Source: CAVSMC01 sp963798655
GTDB lineage: Bacteria > Pseudomonadota > Gammaproteobacteria > Burkholderiales > Casimicrobiaceae
Direction: 5' to 3'
NCBI GenBank assembly: GCA_963798655.1
Contig: CAWCUH010000007.1
Coordinates: 186,001 to 250,000, forward strand
Length of the DNA stretch: 64,000 bases
Shown in pieces: positions 8,532 to 17,097 of the stretch. The position numbers and the translations under genes are program-made. The notes below the pieces were generated by a model, which did no database searches, was not told where the DNA came from, and saw only the letters and a program-made list of their open reading frames with translations. The first letter of the stretch is position 1; the number at the start of each line of letters is the position of its first letter.

Positions 8532-9305
8532 TATAGCGGCAGCGCCGGCGGCAGCGAGTCCGCCGCGACGTGATCGACCGCGTCGGTGATCAGCGTATCG
8601 ACGCCCCAGCCGGCGAGCTCGTCGATGCGCTCGCGCTCGTTCGGCGTGTAGCACATCACGCGATAGCCGGCGGCATGCGCCTTGTCGCACGATCGCCCGG
8701 GTCAACAGCTGGTGATCCGCGTCGAGCGCGACGCAATCGAGCCGTGCGAGGCGCTCGAGCCAGTCGTCCGGCAATTGATCGACCAGCAGCGCGCGCGGCA
8801 GCGCACCGACGGCGACGCGCGCCGATTCCAGCGCGGCTTCGGAGAACGACGACAACAGCGGCGGAACGTCGGCGTCGCGCCACAGCGTCGCCGCGTCGAG
8901 CGCGACCGCCGCACCGGTTTCAGCCTCGCGTCCCGGCGTCGGCTTGATCTCGACGTTGCAGTGCACGCCATGCGCGCGTGCCCACCGTGCGATGGCGGCG
9001 AACGTCGGCAGCGTCTCCCCCGCGTACTTCGCGGAATGCCAGCCGCCGGCGTCCAGCCGCGACAACTCGCGCCACAGCAGCGCGTCGGCGCGGCCGCGGC
9101 CGCTCGTCGTGCGCTCGAGCGTCGCGTCGTGCAGCAGGAAGCTCACGTTGTCGGCGGCGAGCTTCACGTCGAACTCGAACATCCGGTAGCCAAGCGCGTG
9201 ACCGACGCGCATCGCGGTGAGCGTGTTCTCCGGCGCCTGCTTGCCTGCGCCGCGGTGGGCAACCAGCCGCGGATACGGCCAATCGCGTGCAATCGCGTTC
9301 GTCAT
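8531..9305 (-). CDS. ugpQ: Glycerophosphodiester phosphodiesterase, frameshifted
   Basis: UgpQ hydrolyses glycerophosphodiesters to sn-glycerol-3-phosphate plus an alcohol in the cytoplasm. Family motifs are present: the catalytic LVAHRGAGKQAPENTLTAM (about residues 13-31), EFDVKLAADNVSFLLHDATLERTT with the Glu/Asp metal ligands and catalytic His, and VHCNVEIKPTPG. Near 8687 the frame shifts by one base. The other frame supplies the rest, DKAHAAGYRVMCYTPNERER then WGVDTLITDAVDH, ending at TAG 8531-8533. The total is about 258 aa, close to E. coli UgpQ (247 aa). The start ATG at 9305 is 2 bp from the ugpC stop. It is the last gene of ugpBAECQ. Confidence 0.9.
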
Positions 9306-9306
9306 G

Positions 9307-10371
9307 TCATCGCATCCGCTGTCCGGATTTGGCGTCGAAAAGGAATACGGCATCGGGCTGCGCGGCGAGCGCGAACGTCGAGCCGATGTCCGGGTGCGTG
9401 CCGTGCGGCAGCCGGGCGACGACCGTCGTCTTGCCATGGCCGACATGGACGAGCGAGTCGGCGCCGAGGTGCTCGATCATCTCCACCGTGCCGGCGACGA
9501 CGCGCTCGCTGTTGTGCGCCGGCAGCATGTGCTCGGGACGAATGCCGACGACGACGTCGCGACCGGGCTCGACGGTCCCATTCACGCCGTGCACGCTGCC
9601 GCCGGCGTCGAGCGCGATCGCGCCGCGGCCGTCCGCCTTGCCGGGCATGAAATTCATCGCCGGCGAGCCGATGAAGCCCGCGACGAACAGCGTCTGCGGG
9701 TTCGCGTACACCTCCATCGGCGTGCCGACCTGCTCGGCGCGGCCGGCGTTCATCACGACGATTCGCTGCGCGAGCGTCATCGCTTCGACCTGGTCATGCG
9801 TGACGTAAAGGCTCGTCGTGCCGAGCCGGCGATGCAGCTTCTGGATCTCGAAGCGCATTTGCACGCGCAGCTTCGCGTCGAGGTTCGATAGCGGCTCGTC
9901 GAACAGGAACACCGCGGGCTCGCGCACGATCGCGCGTCCCATCGCCACGCGCTGGCGCTGCCCGCCGGAGAGCTGGCGCGGCTTGCGCTCGAGCAGCGCG
10001 TCGAGCTCGAGGATGTCGGCGGCGCGCTTCACGCCGGCGTCGATCTCGGTTTTCGACTGCCCGCGGATCCGCAACCCGTACGCCATGTTGTCGTACACGC
10101 TCATGTGCGGATAGAGCGCGTAGTTCTGGAACACCATCGCGATGTCGCGATCCTTCGGCTCGAGGCGGTTCACCACGCGCCCGCCGATCGCGATCTCGCC
10201 GCCGCTGATCTCCTCGAGGCCGGCGACCATGCGCAGCAGCGTCGATTTGCCGCAACCCGACGGACCGACGATCACGACGAACTCGCCGTCGGCCACGGCA
10301 AGGTCGATGCCCGGAATGACGACGGTCGGCCCGTACGCCTTGCTCACGTTGCGGAAGTCGACGGTGGCCAT
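9307..10371 (-). CDS. ugpC: sn-glycerol-3-phosphate ABC transporter, ATP-binding subunit
   Basis: UgpC is the ATPase that powers uptake of glycerol-3-phosphate and glycerophosphodiesters at the inner membrane. It has 354 aa. Walker A is GPSGCGKST (about residues 37-45), the ABC signature is LSGGQRQRVAMGRAI, Walker B is VFLFDEPLSNLDAKLR and the switch His is in YVTHDQVEAM. The C-terminal 120 residues form an MOI/TOBE-type regulatory domain (GIRPEHMLPAHN). It lies between ugpE and ugpQ, with 12 bp and 2 bp gaps. The related MalK/UgpC proteins look alike, but the gene order decides the name. Confidence 0.93.
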   Translation of the reverse strand: MATVDFRNVSKAYGPTVVIPGIDLAVADGEFVVIVGPSGCGKSTLLRMVAGLEEISGGEIAIGGRVVNRLEPKDRDIAMVFQNYALYPHMSVYDNMAYGLRIRGQSKTEIDAGVKRAADILELDALLERKPRQLSGGQRQRVAMGRAIVREPAVFLFDEPLSNLDAKLRVQMRFEIQKLHRRLGTTSLYVTHDQVEAMTLAQRIVVMNAGRAEQVGTPMEVYANPQTLFVAGFIGSPAMNFMPGKADGRGAIALDAGGSVHGVNGTVEPGRDVVVGIRPEHMLPAHNSERVVAGTVEMIEHLGADSLVHVGHGKTTVVARLPHGTHPDIGSTFALAAQPDAVFLFDAKSGQRMR

Positions 10372-10383
10372 ATCACGCGCTCA

Positions 10384-11232
10384 TCATTTCTCGGCGTCCA
10401 CCAGGCCCTTGACGAAGGCCTTCTGCATCAGCATGACGACCGCCACCGGCGGCAGCATCGCGAGCATCGCGGTCGCCATCACCAGATGCCATTCGGTCGC
10501 CTGCTCGCCGCCGCCGGTGATCATGCGCTTGATGCCGATCGCCGTCGTGTACATGTCCTCCTGCGTGGTGACGAGCAGCGGCCACAGATACTGATTCCAG
10601 CCGTAGATGAAGAGGATGACGAACAGCGCCGCCATGCTGGGCCGCGACAGCGGCACGACGACGTCCCAGAAGAAGCGCATCGGCCCGGCGCCGTCGATGC
10701 GCGCGGCTTCGGCGAGCTCGTCCGGAATCGTCAGGAAGAACTGGCGAAAGAGGAACGTCGCCGTCGCCGACGCGATCAGCGGCACCGTCAGGCCCGCGTA
10801 GGTGTCGAGCATGTGCAGGTCGGAGACGACCTTGTAGGTGGGCAGGATGCGCACCTCGACCGGCAGCATCAGCGTGACGAAGATCATCCAGAAAAAGAAC
10901 GTGCGCAGCGGGAAGCGGAAGTAGACGATCGCGAACGCCGACAAGAGCGAGATCGCGATCTTGCCGCACGCGATGACGAGCGCCGAGATGAGGCTGTTCA
11001 GCATCATCCGTCCCACGGGCGCCGTCGATTGACCCGCGCCCTGCGCGATCACGGTGAGATAGTTGTCGATCAGATGCGGGCCGGGCACGAGCGGCATCGG
11101 AGGCGCGAGCACCTGCTCCGCCGTGAGCGAGGATGCGACGAACGTCACGTAGATCGGGAACGCGACGATCGCGACGCCGGCGATCAGGATCGCGTGCGAC
11201 GCGATGGTCCAGCCGGGCCGGTTCTCGACCAT
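10384..11232 (-). CDS. ugpE: sn-glycerol-3-phosphate ABC transporter permease
   Basis: A 282-aa inner-membrane permease of the MalG/UgpE type with six predicted helices (first helix ASHAILIAGVAIVAFPIYVTF). The cytoplasmic EAA loop that docks the ATPase is ELAEAARIDGAGPMRFFWDV (about residues 190-209). The C-terminus LMQKAFVKGLVDAEK is typical of the family (MQKxFVxGLxxGAVK). It forms the channel with UgpA. It is separated from ugpA by 128 bp holding two halves of repeat family A, which is unusual inside an operon. Confidence 0.92.
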   Translation of the reverse strand: MVENRPGWTIASHAILIAGVAIVAFPIYVTFVASSLTAEQVLAPPMPLVPGPHLIDNYLTVIAQGAGQSTAPVGRMMLNSLISALVIACGKIAISLLSAFAIVYFRFPLRTFFFWMIFVTLMLPVEVRILPTYKVVSDLHMLDTYAGLTVPLIASATATFLFRQFFLTIPDELAEAARIDGAGPMRFFWDVVVPLSRPSMAALFVILFIYGWNQYLWPLLVTTQEDMYTTAIGIKRMITGGGEQATEWHLVMATAMLAMLPPVAVVMLMQKAFVKGLVDAEK

Positions 11233-11239
11233 GTCAGCT

Positions 11240-11332
11240 CGTCATTCGCGCGAAAGCGGCAATCCGGTGTCTTCGCAGCATTGGCGCTCGACCATGAACG
11301 ACGCCGGATTCCCGCGTTCGCGGGAATGACGG
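11240..11332. repeat. Palindromic repeat family A, paired copy inside the ugp operon
   Basis: Two halves of the dispersed element are seen in opposite orientation. The left half (about 11240-11271) reads CGTCATTCGCGCGAAAGCGG with an eroded stem. The right half (about 11302-11332) contains GATTCCCGCGTTCGCGGGAA with a perfect CCCGCG/CGCGGG stem. It occupies most of the ugpE-ugpA gap. It could lower expression of downstream genes or stabilise upstream mRNA, but this is inference. Confidence 0.75.
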
Positions 11333-11360
11333 CGTGATGCGAAGGCATTCGATATCGCCA

Positions 11361-12248
11361 TTAGTACTGCACCTTGCGCTCGACGTAGCGGAACTGGATC
11401 ACCGTGAGCGTGATGACGATCGCCATCAGGATCACCGACTGCGCCGCGGAGCCGCCGAGGTCGAGCGCCTTGAAGCCGTCCTTGTACACCTTGTAGACGA
11501 GGATGTCGGTCGCCTGCACCGGTCCGCCGCCGGTGGCCGCATCGATGATCGCGAACGTCTCGAAGAATGCGTAGACGATGTTCACCACCAGCAGGAAGAA
11601 CGTCGTCGGCGACAGCAGCGGAAAGACGATCGTCGCGAAGCGCCGCGCCGGTCCGGCGCCGTCGATTGCGGCCGCCTCGATCAGCGACTTCGGGATCGAT
11701 TGCAGCCCGGCGAGGAAGAACAAGAAGTTGTAGCTCACCTGCTTCCACACGGCGGCGATGGTGACGAGGATCAGCGCATCCGTGCCGTCGAGCAGCGGAT
11801 CCCACGGGATGCCGAGCTTTCGCAGCGCATACGAAACGATGCCGAGCGTCGGGTTCAGCAGGAACAGCCACAGCACCGCGGCGACGACCGGCGCGACGGC
11901 GTACGGCCATATCAGCAGCGTCTTGTAGACCATCGCGCCGCGAATGATGCGGTCGGCGAAGACCGCGAGGAGCAGCGAGAACGACAGGCCGACGGTCGCG
12001 ACGAGCGCCGAGAACACCGCGGTCACCTTGAACGACGCGAGGTAGAACGGATCGTTGAACAGCGTGACGTAGTTCTCGAGCCCGGCGAACTCGGTCGACG
12101 TTCCGAACGGATCCTGCAGAAGCAGCGACTGGTAGACCGCCTGCCCGGCGGGCCAGAAGAAGAAGACGACGGTGATCGCGAGCTGCGGCGCGCAGAGCGC
12201 GTACGGCAGCCACCATGACCGGAACCGCGCGCGCTTTTCCATCGCCAT
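11361..12248 (-). CDS. ugpA: sn-glycerol-3-phosphate ABC transporter permease
   Basis: A 295-aa permease of the MalF/UgpA type. The first helix is LPYALCAPQLAITVVFFFWPAG, followed by the usual periplasmic AVYQSLLLQDPFGTSTEFAGLENY. The EAA docking loop is SLIEAAAIDGAGPARRFATI (about residues 190-209). The C-terminal VIQFRYVERKVQY is diagnostic for UgpA-like proteins. It pairs with UgpE in the membrane. The start ATG is at 12248. The 229-bp gap to ugpB carries further fragments of palindromic repeats. Confidence 0.92.
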   Translation of the reverse strand: MAMEKRARFRSWWLPYALCAPQLAITVVFFFWPAGQAVYQSLLLQDPFGTSTEFAGLENYVTLFNDPFYLASFKVTAVFSALVATVGLSFSLLLAVFADRIIRGAMVYKTLLIWPYAVAPVVAAVLWLFLLNPTLGIVSYALRKLGIPWDPLLDGTDALILVTIAAVWKQVSYNFLFFLAGLQSIPKSLIEAAAIDGAGPARRFATIVFPLLSPTTFFLLVVNIVYAFFETFAIIDAATGGGPVQATDILVYKVYKDGFKALDLGGSAAQSVILMAIVITLTVIQFRYVERKVQY

Positions 12249-12255
12249 CGCGGAT

Positions 12256-12435
12256 CGTCATTCCCGCAAACGCAGCCGCGAGCGCGGCGGGCGAAGGCAA
12301 CGCCCGCGGGGCGCGTCGCCGCGCGAACGGTCCGGCCGACTGCACGTCATCTGCGCATCACGACCGGTGCGCAGGCCGGCAATCCGGTGTCGTCCGGTGG
12401 AGAATCGCCGGGCCCCCGCTTTCGCGGGGGCGACA
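12256..12435. repeat. Degenerate family A palindromes between ugpB and ugpA
   Basis: The 229-bp intergenic stretch begins with CGTCATTCCCGCAAACGC (from about 12256). Further on it contains a GGCCCCCGCTTTCGCGGGGGCG hairpin (about 12410-12432, CCCCGC/GCGGGG stem). Between them lies GC-rich sequence with no start-stop structure. I see no gene here. A transcript from ugpB must cross these hairpins to reach ugpA. Confidence 0.6.
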
Positions 12436-12477
12436 GGCGAGACACGGCGGTGCCCGGTCGCGCAATGACAGCATCGA

Positions 12478-13800
12478 TCAGTCGCGCGCCGTCCTCGCGA
12501 AGCGCGCGATCTGCTCGTTGCCGCGGACGACGGCGGAGTCGAGCGCGGACTTCGCGTCCTTCTTGCCGCTCCACACCTGCTCGAGCTCCTCGTCGATGAT
12601 GTCGCGGATCTGCACGAAGTTGCCGAGCCGGATGCCGCGCGAGTTGCTCGTCGTCTTGACGATCATCTGCTGCACCGAAACGTCGGTGCCCGGGTTCTTG
12701 TCGTAGAAGCCGGACTTCTTGGTGAGCTCGTAGGCCGCCATCGTGATCGGCAGGTAGCCGGTCGCTTGGTGCCATTCGGCCTGGATGTCCGGCCGCGACA
12801 GGAACGTCAGGAACTTGGCGACGCCCTTGTACTCGTCCTTCTTCTTGCCGCCCATCACCCACAGGCTTGCGCCGCCGATGATCGTGTTCTGCGGCGCGCC
12901 CGGCACGTCGGCGTAATAGGGCAGCGCCGACACGGCGAACTTGAACTTCGCGTTCTGCTTCACCGTTCCGTATGCAGCGGACGACGTCGTCATCATCGCG
13001 CACTCGCCGCTGTAGAACTTCGCCTCCGGCTCGTTCTTGCGGCCGCCGTAGACGAAGTAGCCCTTCTTGAGCCAATCCTGCATGTTCGCGATGTGCCGCG
13101 TCTGCACCGGCCCGTTGAACAGCAACTTCGGCTTGGTGCTCGCAAAACCGTTCTGGTCGCTCGCGAACGGCACGTTGTGCCATGCCGAGAAGCTCTCGAG
13201 CTGCGTCCACGACTGCCAGCCGGTGGTGAAGGGGCACGCCACGCCGGCCGCCTTGAGCCTTGCCATGTCGGCGACGACCGCCTGCCATGTCACCGGCGCC
13301 TGCTCGGGGTCGATGCCGGCCTTCTGGAATGCGTCCTTGTTGTAATAGAACACCGTGGTCGAGCTGTTGAACGGGAAGGAGAGCATCTGTCCCTTCGGGT
13401 TCGTGTAATACCCGGCGACCGCGGGAATGTAGCTCTTCGGGTCGAACTTCTCGCCCGCCTCGCTCATCACCTCGTAGACCGGCTTCACCGCGCCCTTCGC
13501 GGCCATCATCGTCGCCGTGCCGACCTCGAACACCTGCAGGAGGTGCGGCGCGTTGCCCGCGCGATACGCGGCGATCGCCGCGGCCATCGCTTCAGGGTAG
13601 CTGCCCTTGAACACCGCGTTGACCTTGTAATCCTTCTGGCTCTCGTTGAAGCGCTTCGCGAACGCGTTCACGCGATCGTTGTTCGCGCCCGTCATCGCGT
13701 GCCACCACTGGATCTCGACGACCGCGTGCGCCGATGCGGCGAATGCGAGCGACGCGGACGCGAGCGCGAGTTGCACGGCGCGCGGAAGGCGAATCGACAT
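12478..13800 (-). CDS. ugpB: sn-glycerol-3-phosphate-binding periplasmic protein
   Basis: UgpB is the periplasmic receptor for glycerol-3-phosphate of the Ugp importer (family 1 solute-binding proteins). The start is ATG 13800 (MSIRLPRAVQLALASASLAF), preceded by a good AGAGGAGAA ribosome site; an upstream 20-codon extension lacks any signal character. The signal peptide ends near ASAHA-VVEIQWWHAM. The VEIQWWHAMTGANNDRVNAFAKRFNES start, KGSYPEAMAAAIAAYRAGNAPHLLQVFEVGT and FNSSTTVFYYNKDAF are standard UgpB stretches. It has 440 aa, as expected. It is the first gene of ugpBAECQ. No Pho box was confirmed upstream; the region upstream holds a family B palindrome. Confidence 0.93.
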   Translation of the reverse strand: MSIRLPRAVQLALASASLAFAASAHAVVEIQWWHAMTGANNDRVNAFAKRFNESQKDYKVNAVFKGSYPEAMAAAIAAYRAGNAPHLLQVFEVGTATMMAAKGAVKPVYEVMSEAGEKFDPKSYIPAVAGYYTNPKGQMLSFPFNSSTTVFYYNKDAFQKAGIDPEQAPVTWQAVVADMARLKAAGVACPFTTGWQSWTQLESFSAWHNVPFASDQNGFASTKPKLLFNGPVQTRHIANMQDWLKKGYFVYGGRKNEPEAKFYSGECAMMTTSSAAYGTVKQNAKFKFAVSALPYYADVPGAPQNTIIGGASLWVMGGKKKDEYKGVAKFLTFLSRPDIQAEWHQATGYLPITMAAYELTKKSGFYDKNPGTDVSVQQMIVKTTSNSRGIRLGNFVQIRDIIDEELEQVWSGKKDAKSALDSAVVRGNEQIARFARTARD

Positions 13801-13872
13801 GATTTCTCCTCTTTCGGGCTGGTAGATTGAAGCGGCTATGGTGCCGCCTTGGCGTGGCAATTCTATTGCAAA

Positions 13873-13918
13873 CGAGGGTCAGAGTGGAGTTTCGCGCGCA
13901 ACTCCACTCTGACCCTCG
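13873..13918. repeat. Palindromic repeat, family B copy 2
   Basis: A perfect inverted repeat with 19-bp arms (13873-13891 and 13900-13918) around an 8-bp loop. The core GAGGGTCAGAGTGGA equals the arm of the element at 2651-2692. It sits between the ugpB start and the end of the RND permease gene, 12 bp from the latter. There is no T-run, so it is not a canonical terminator, though it could block read-through. Confidence 0.85.
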
Positions 13919-13930
13919 CTGCTGAACGTG

Positions 13931-16900
13931 TCAGTCCGCCGCAGCCGGCGCGGCCGCCGGCGCGGGCGCCGGCATCTCGCCCTCGCGATGCTTGCGCGCG
14001 AGCAGCGTATAGGCGGTCGGGACGACGAACAGCGTGAGCAGCGTCCCGATCGACATGCCGCCGACGATCACCCAGCCGATCTGCGTCCGCGATTCGGCGC
14101 CGGCGCCGTGGGCGAGCGCGAGCGGCAGCGCGCCGAGCACCATCGCGCCGGTCGTCATCAGGATCGGCCGCAGCCGCAACGTCGCCGCATCGACGACGGC
14201 GTGCATCATGTCTTCGCCCTTCGCGCGGAGCTGGTTGCTGAACTCGACGATCAGGATGCCGTGCTTGGTGATCAGGCCGACGAGCGTGACGAGGCCGACC
14301 TGGCTGTAGATGTTCAGCGTTCCGCCGGCGAGCCACAGCACGAACAGCGCGCCCGTCATCGACAGCGGCACCGACAGCATGATGACGAACGGGTGAACGA
14401 AGCTCTCGAACTGCGCGGCGAGCACGAGATAGATGAACATCAGCGCCAGCACGAACGTGAAGTAGATCTCGCCGCCCGACTTCTTGAACTCGCGCGACTG
14501 GCCGTCGACGTCGGTCTGCGCGGTGGCCGGCAGCACGTCGCGCGCAGCCGCCTCCATGAACTTGAGCGCATCGTCGATCGTGTAGCCCGGAGCGAGCGTG
14601 CCGGTGATCTTCACCGAGCGCAGGCGGTTGAAGTGGTTGAGCGACTGCGGCGCGACGCCTTCCTTCACGTCGACGAGGTTCGACAGCTGCACCATCTCGT
14701 TGTTGCGGCCGCGCACGTAGGTGTCGCTGATGTCCGCCGGCGTCGTGCGGTCGACCGGTGCGAGCTGGACGATCACGTCGTACTGCTCGCCCTCGCGCTT
14801 GAAGCGCGTGACCTGTCGGCCGCCGAGCATCGTCTCGAGCGTGCGGCCGACGGTGTCGACGTTGACCGCGACATCGGAGAGCTTGTCGCGGTTGATGCGT
14901 ACGCGCACCTCGGGGGTGTTCAGCCGGAGGTCGGTCTGAAGGTTCTGCGCGCCGGGGAACTTGCGCATCTCGTCGAGGAAGCGGTCGACGATGCGCGAAA
15001 GCTCGGCATACGGCACCTGCGACATGACGACGAACTCGATCGGCGTCGAGCGGAACGACTGACCGAGCGACGGCGGGTTCAGCGGAAACGCGAGCGCGCC
15101 CGGAATGCTCGCGAACTGCGGCCGCAGCTCGTCGGCGATCTGCTGCTGCTTCTTCGTCCGTTGCTCCCACGGCTTGAGCCGCAGGATCGCGTTGCCGTCG
15201 ACGACGGTGGGAAAGCCGGTGAATGCCGTGTACGCCGCTGCCTCGGGAATCTTGCTGTAGAACTCCTCGATCGGTCGCGTGACGTCCGACGTGTACTGCG
15301 GCGTCGAGCCCTGCGGCGCGGTGACCAGCCCGAACACGACGCCGCGATCCTCGAGCGGCGACAGCTCCGACTTCAGCAGCAGGAAGAACGTCGTGCCCAG
15401 AGCGGCGGTGGCGAACCAGGCGCCGATGACGATCCAGCGATGGTGGAGCACGAACGTCAGCGCGCGACGATAACCGCTGGTGAGCGCGACGATCCACGAC
15501 TCGACGGTGTTGTACAGCCACGAATGCCGCTCCTGATGGCGCAGCAGGATCGAGCACATCATCGGCGACAGCGTCAGCGCGATGAAGCCCGATACGAGCA
15601 CGGCGCCGGCGAGCGTCAACGCGAACTCGATGAACAGCCGCCCGGTGCGCCCGGTCGCGAACGCGAGCGGCGCGAACACCGACGCGAGCGTCAGCGTCAT
15701 CGCGAGCACGGCGAACGCGATCTCGCGCGCGCCCTGCATCGCCGCCTGCCTGCGCGGTATGCCCTCCTCGATGTGGCGGAAGATGTTCTCCAGCACGACG
15801 ATCGCGTCGTCGACGACGAGGCCGATCGCGAGCACCATCGACAGCAGCGTCAGCGTGTTGATGGTGAATCCGAACAGGTACATCAAGCCGAACGCGCCGA
15901 TCAGCGACACCGGGATCGTCACGATCGGGATCACCGTTGCCCGCAGCGAGCGCAGGAAGAAGAAGATCACCAGCACGACGAGGCCGATCGCCTCGGCGAT
16001 CGTCTCGAACACATTCCTGATCGACCGGTCGATGAACACCGACGTGTCGTACGCGACGACGAGCTTCATCCCGGTCGGCAGCGATCGGTTCATCCGGTCG
16101 ACTTCCTGGCGCACCGCGTTCGACAGGTCGAGCGGATTGGCGACCGCCTGCTTCACGACGCCGATGTTGAGCGAGCTCTGGCCGTTGAAGCGCGAGATCG
16201 TCCGCTCGTCGATCGCGCCGATCTGCGCGCTGCCGATGTCGCGCACGCGCACCGGGTAGCCGCCGACGTTCGCGACGATGATGTTGCTGAACTGCTCGGG
16301 CGTCTGCAGATCGGTCTCGGCGACGACGGTGAACTCGCGCGCCTGCGACTCGATGCGCCCGGCCGGGATCTCGGCGTTCTGGCGGCGGATCGCGTCCTCG
16401 ACGTCCTGCACGGTCAGCCTGTACGCGGCGAGCCGGGTGCGGTCGAGGTTGATGCGCATCGACACCTGGCGCTCGCCAAAGATGCGCACGTCGGCGGCGC
16501 CCGGCAGCACGGACAGGCGCGGCTGGATGTAGCGCTTGACGTAATCGGACGCGTCGAGCGCCGACTGGCCGGTTTGCACGGCGATGTAGATGATCGGCTG
16601 CGAATCGGCTTCGACCTTCGCGATCACCGGCTCGTCGATCGTGTCGGGCAGCTTCTGGCGAACGCGCGCGACCTTGTCGCGTACGTCGGCGGCCGCGCCG
16701 TCGGGATCGCGCTTCAGCGTGAAGCGCACGTTGATCCGCGACGTTTCCGAGCGGCTCTGCGACGTCATCACCTCGACGCCTTCGATGCCGGCGAGCGAAT
16801 CCTCGAGGATCTTCGTCACCTGCGACTCGACGACCTCCGCCGACGCGCCGCGGTACGTCGTGTTGACGCTCACCACCGGCTCGTCGATCCGCGGGTACTC

Positions 16901-17005
16901 GCGAACCGCGAGCCGCGTGTACGAGATCAATCCGATCAGCAGGATCACGAGCGACAGCACCGTCGCGAAGACGGGGCGGCGGATGCAGGTTTCGGGAAGC
17001 GTCAT
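13931..17005 (-). CDS. RND multidrug efflux permease (HAE1/AcrB-MexB family)
   Basis: A 1024-aa inner-membrane proton/drug antiporter. The N-terminus MTLPETCIRRPVFATVLSLVI is typical. The proton-relay aspartates in helix 4 are in LAIGLVVDDAIVVLENIFRH (about residues 400-420). RND repeats are seen in the two halves: RVQ-like periplasmic loops after helix 1 and after helix 7 (FLLLKSELSPLEDRGVVFG), and the final GLITKHGILIVEFSNQLR. The length fits the family and no frameshift is seen. It lies 92 bp downstream of the membrane-fusion gene. An outer-membrane TolC-like gene is not in the window. The substrate range cannot be deduced. Confidence 0.95.
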   Translation of the reverse strand: MTLPETCIRRPVFATVLSLVILLIGLISYTRLAVREYPRIDEPVVSVNTTYRGASAEVVESQVTKILEDSLAGIEGVEVMTSQSRSETSRINVRFTLKRDPDGAAADVRDKVARVRQKLPDTIDEPVIAKVEADSQPIIYIAVQTGQSALDASDYVKRYIQPRLSVLPGAADVRIFGERQVSMRINLDRTRLAAYRLTVQDVEDAIRRQNAEIPAGRIESQAREFTVVAETDLQTPEQFSNIIVANVGGYPVRVRDIGSAQIGAIDERTISRFNGQSSLNIGVVKQAVANPLDLSNAVRQEVDRMNRSLPTGMKLVVAYDTSVFIDRSIRNVFETIAEAIGLVVLVIFFFLRSLRATVIPIVTIPVSLIGAFGLMYLFGFTINTLTLLSMVLAIGLVVDDAIVVLENIFRHIEEGIPRRQAAMQGAREIAFAVLAMTLTLASVFAPLAFATGRTGRLFIEFALTLAGAVLVSGFIALTLSPMMCSILLRHQERHSWLYNTVESWIVALTSGYRRALTFVLHHRWIVIGAWFATAALGTTFFLLLKSELSPLEDRGVVFGLVTAPQGSTPQYTSDVTRPIEEFYSKIPEAAAYTAFTGFPTVVDGNAILRLKPWEQRTKKQQQIADELRPQFASIPGALAFPLNPPSLGQSFRSTPIEFVVMSQVPYAELSRIVDRFLDEMRKFPGAQNLQTDLRLNTPEVRVRINRDKLSDVAVNVDTVGRTLETMLGGRQVTRFKREGEQYDVIVQLAPVDRTTPADISDTYVRGRNNEMVQLSNLVDVKEGVAPQSLNHFNRLRSVKITGTLAPGYTIDDALKFMEAAARDVLPATAQTDVDGQSREFKKSGGEIYFTFVLALMFIYLVLAAQFESFVHPFVIMLSVPLSMTGALFVLWLAGGTLNIYSQVGLVTLVGLITKHGILIVEFSNQLRAKGEDMMHAVVDAATLRLRPILMTTGAMVLGALPLALAHGAGAESRTQIGWVIVGGMSIGTLLTLFVVPTAYTLLARKHREGEMPAPAPAAAPAAAD

Positions 17006-17015
17006 GCGTTTTCTC

Positions 17016-17090
17016 CGTCATTCCCGCGCACGCGGGAATCCAGCGTCGTTCTGCCGAAAGTCACTGGGTCCCCGCGTTCGCGGGGACGAC
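17016..17090. repeat. Palindromic repeat family A, complete head-to-head pair
   Basis: The 92-bp gap between adaptor and permease is almost filled by two stem-loops: CATTCCCGCGCACGCGGGAA (17019-17038) and GTCCCCGCGTTCGCGGGGAC (about 17068-17087). They are joined by CCAGCGTCGTT and its approximate inverse. The same 75-bp paired arrangement occurs at 19447-19521. It resembles BIME/REP mosaics. Confidence 0.8.
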
Positions 17091-17097
17091 AATCGCC

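Noticed and set aside
6900..9446. An 848-codon minus-strand frame through the MFS gene and the ugpQ region
   Set aside because: Only the part from 9305 to about 8687 matches a family (UgpQ). The rest is antisense to the MFS transporter and compositionally odd.
17016..17090. Short spaced palindromes that could suggest a CRISPR array
   Set aside because: Only two inverted stem-loops occur, without direct repeats of equal length or regular unique spacers, and no cas genes are present.
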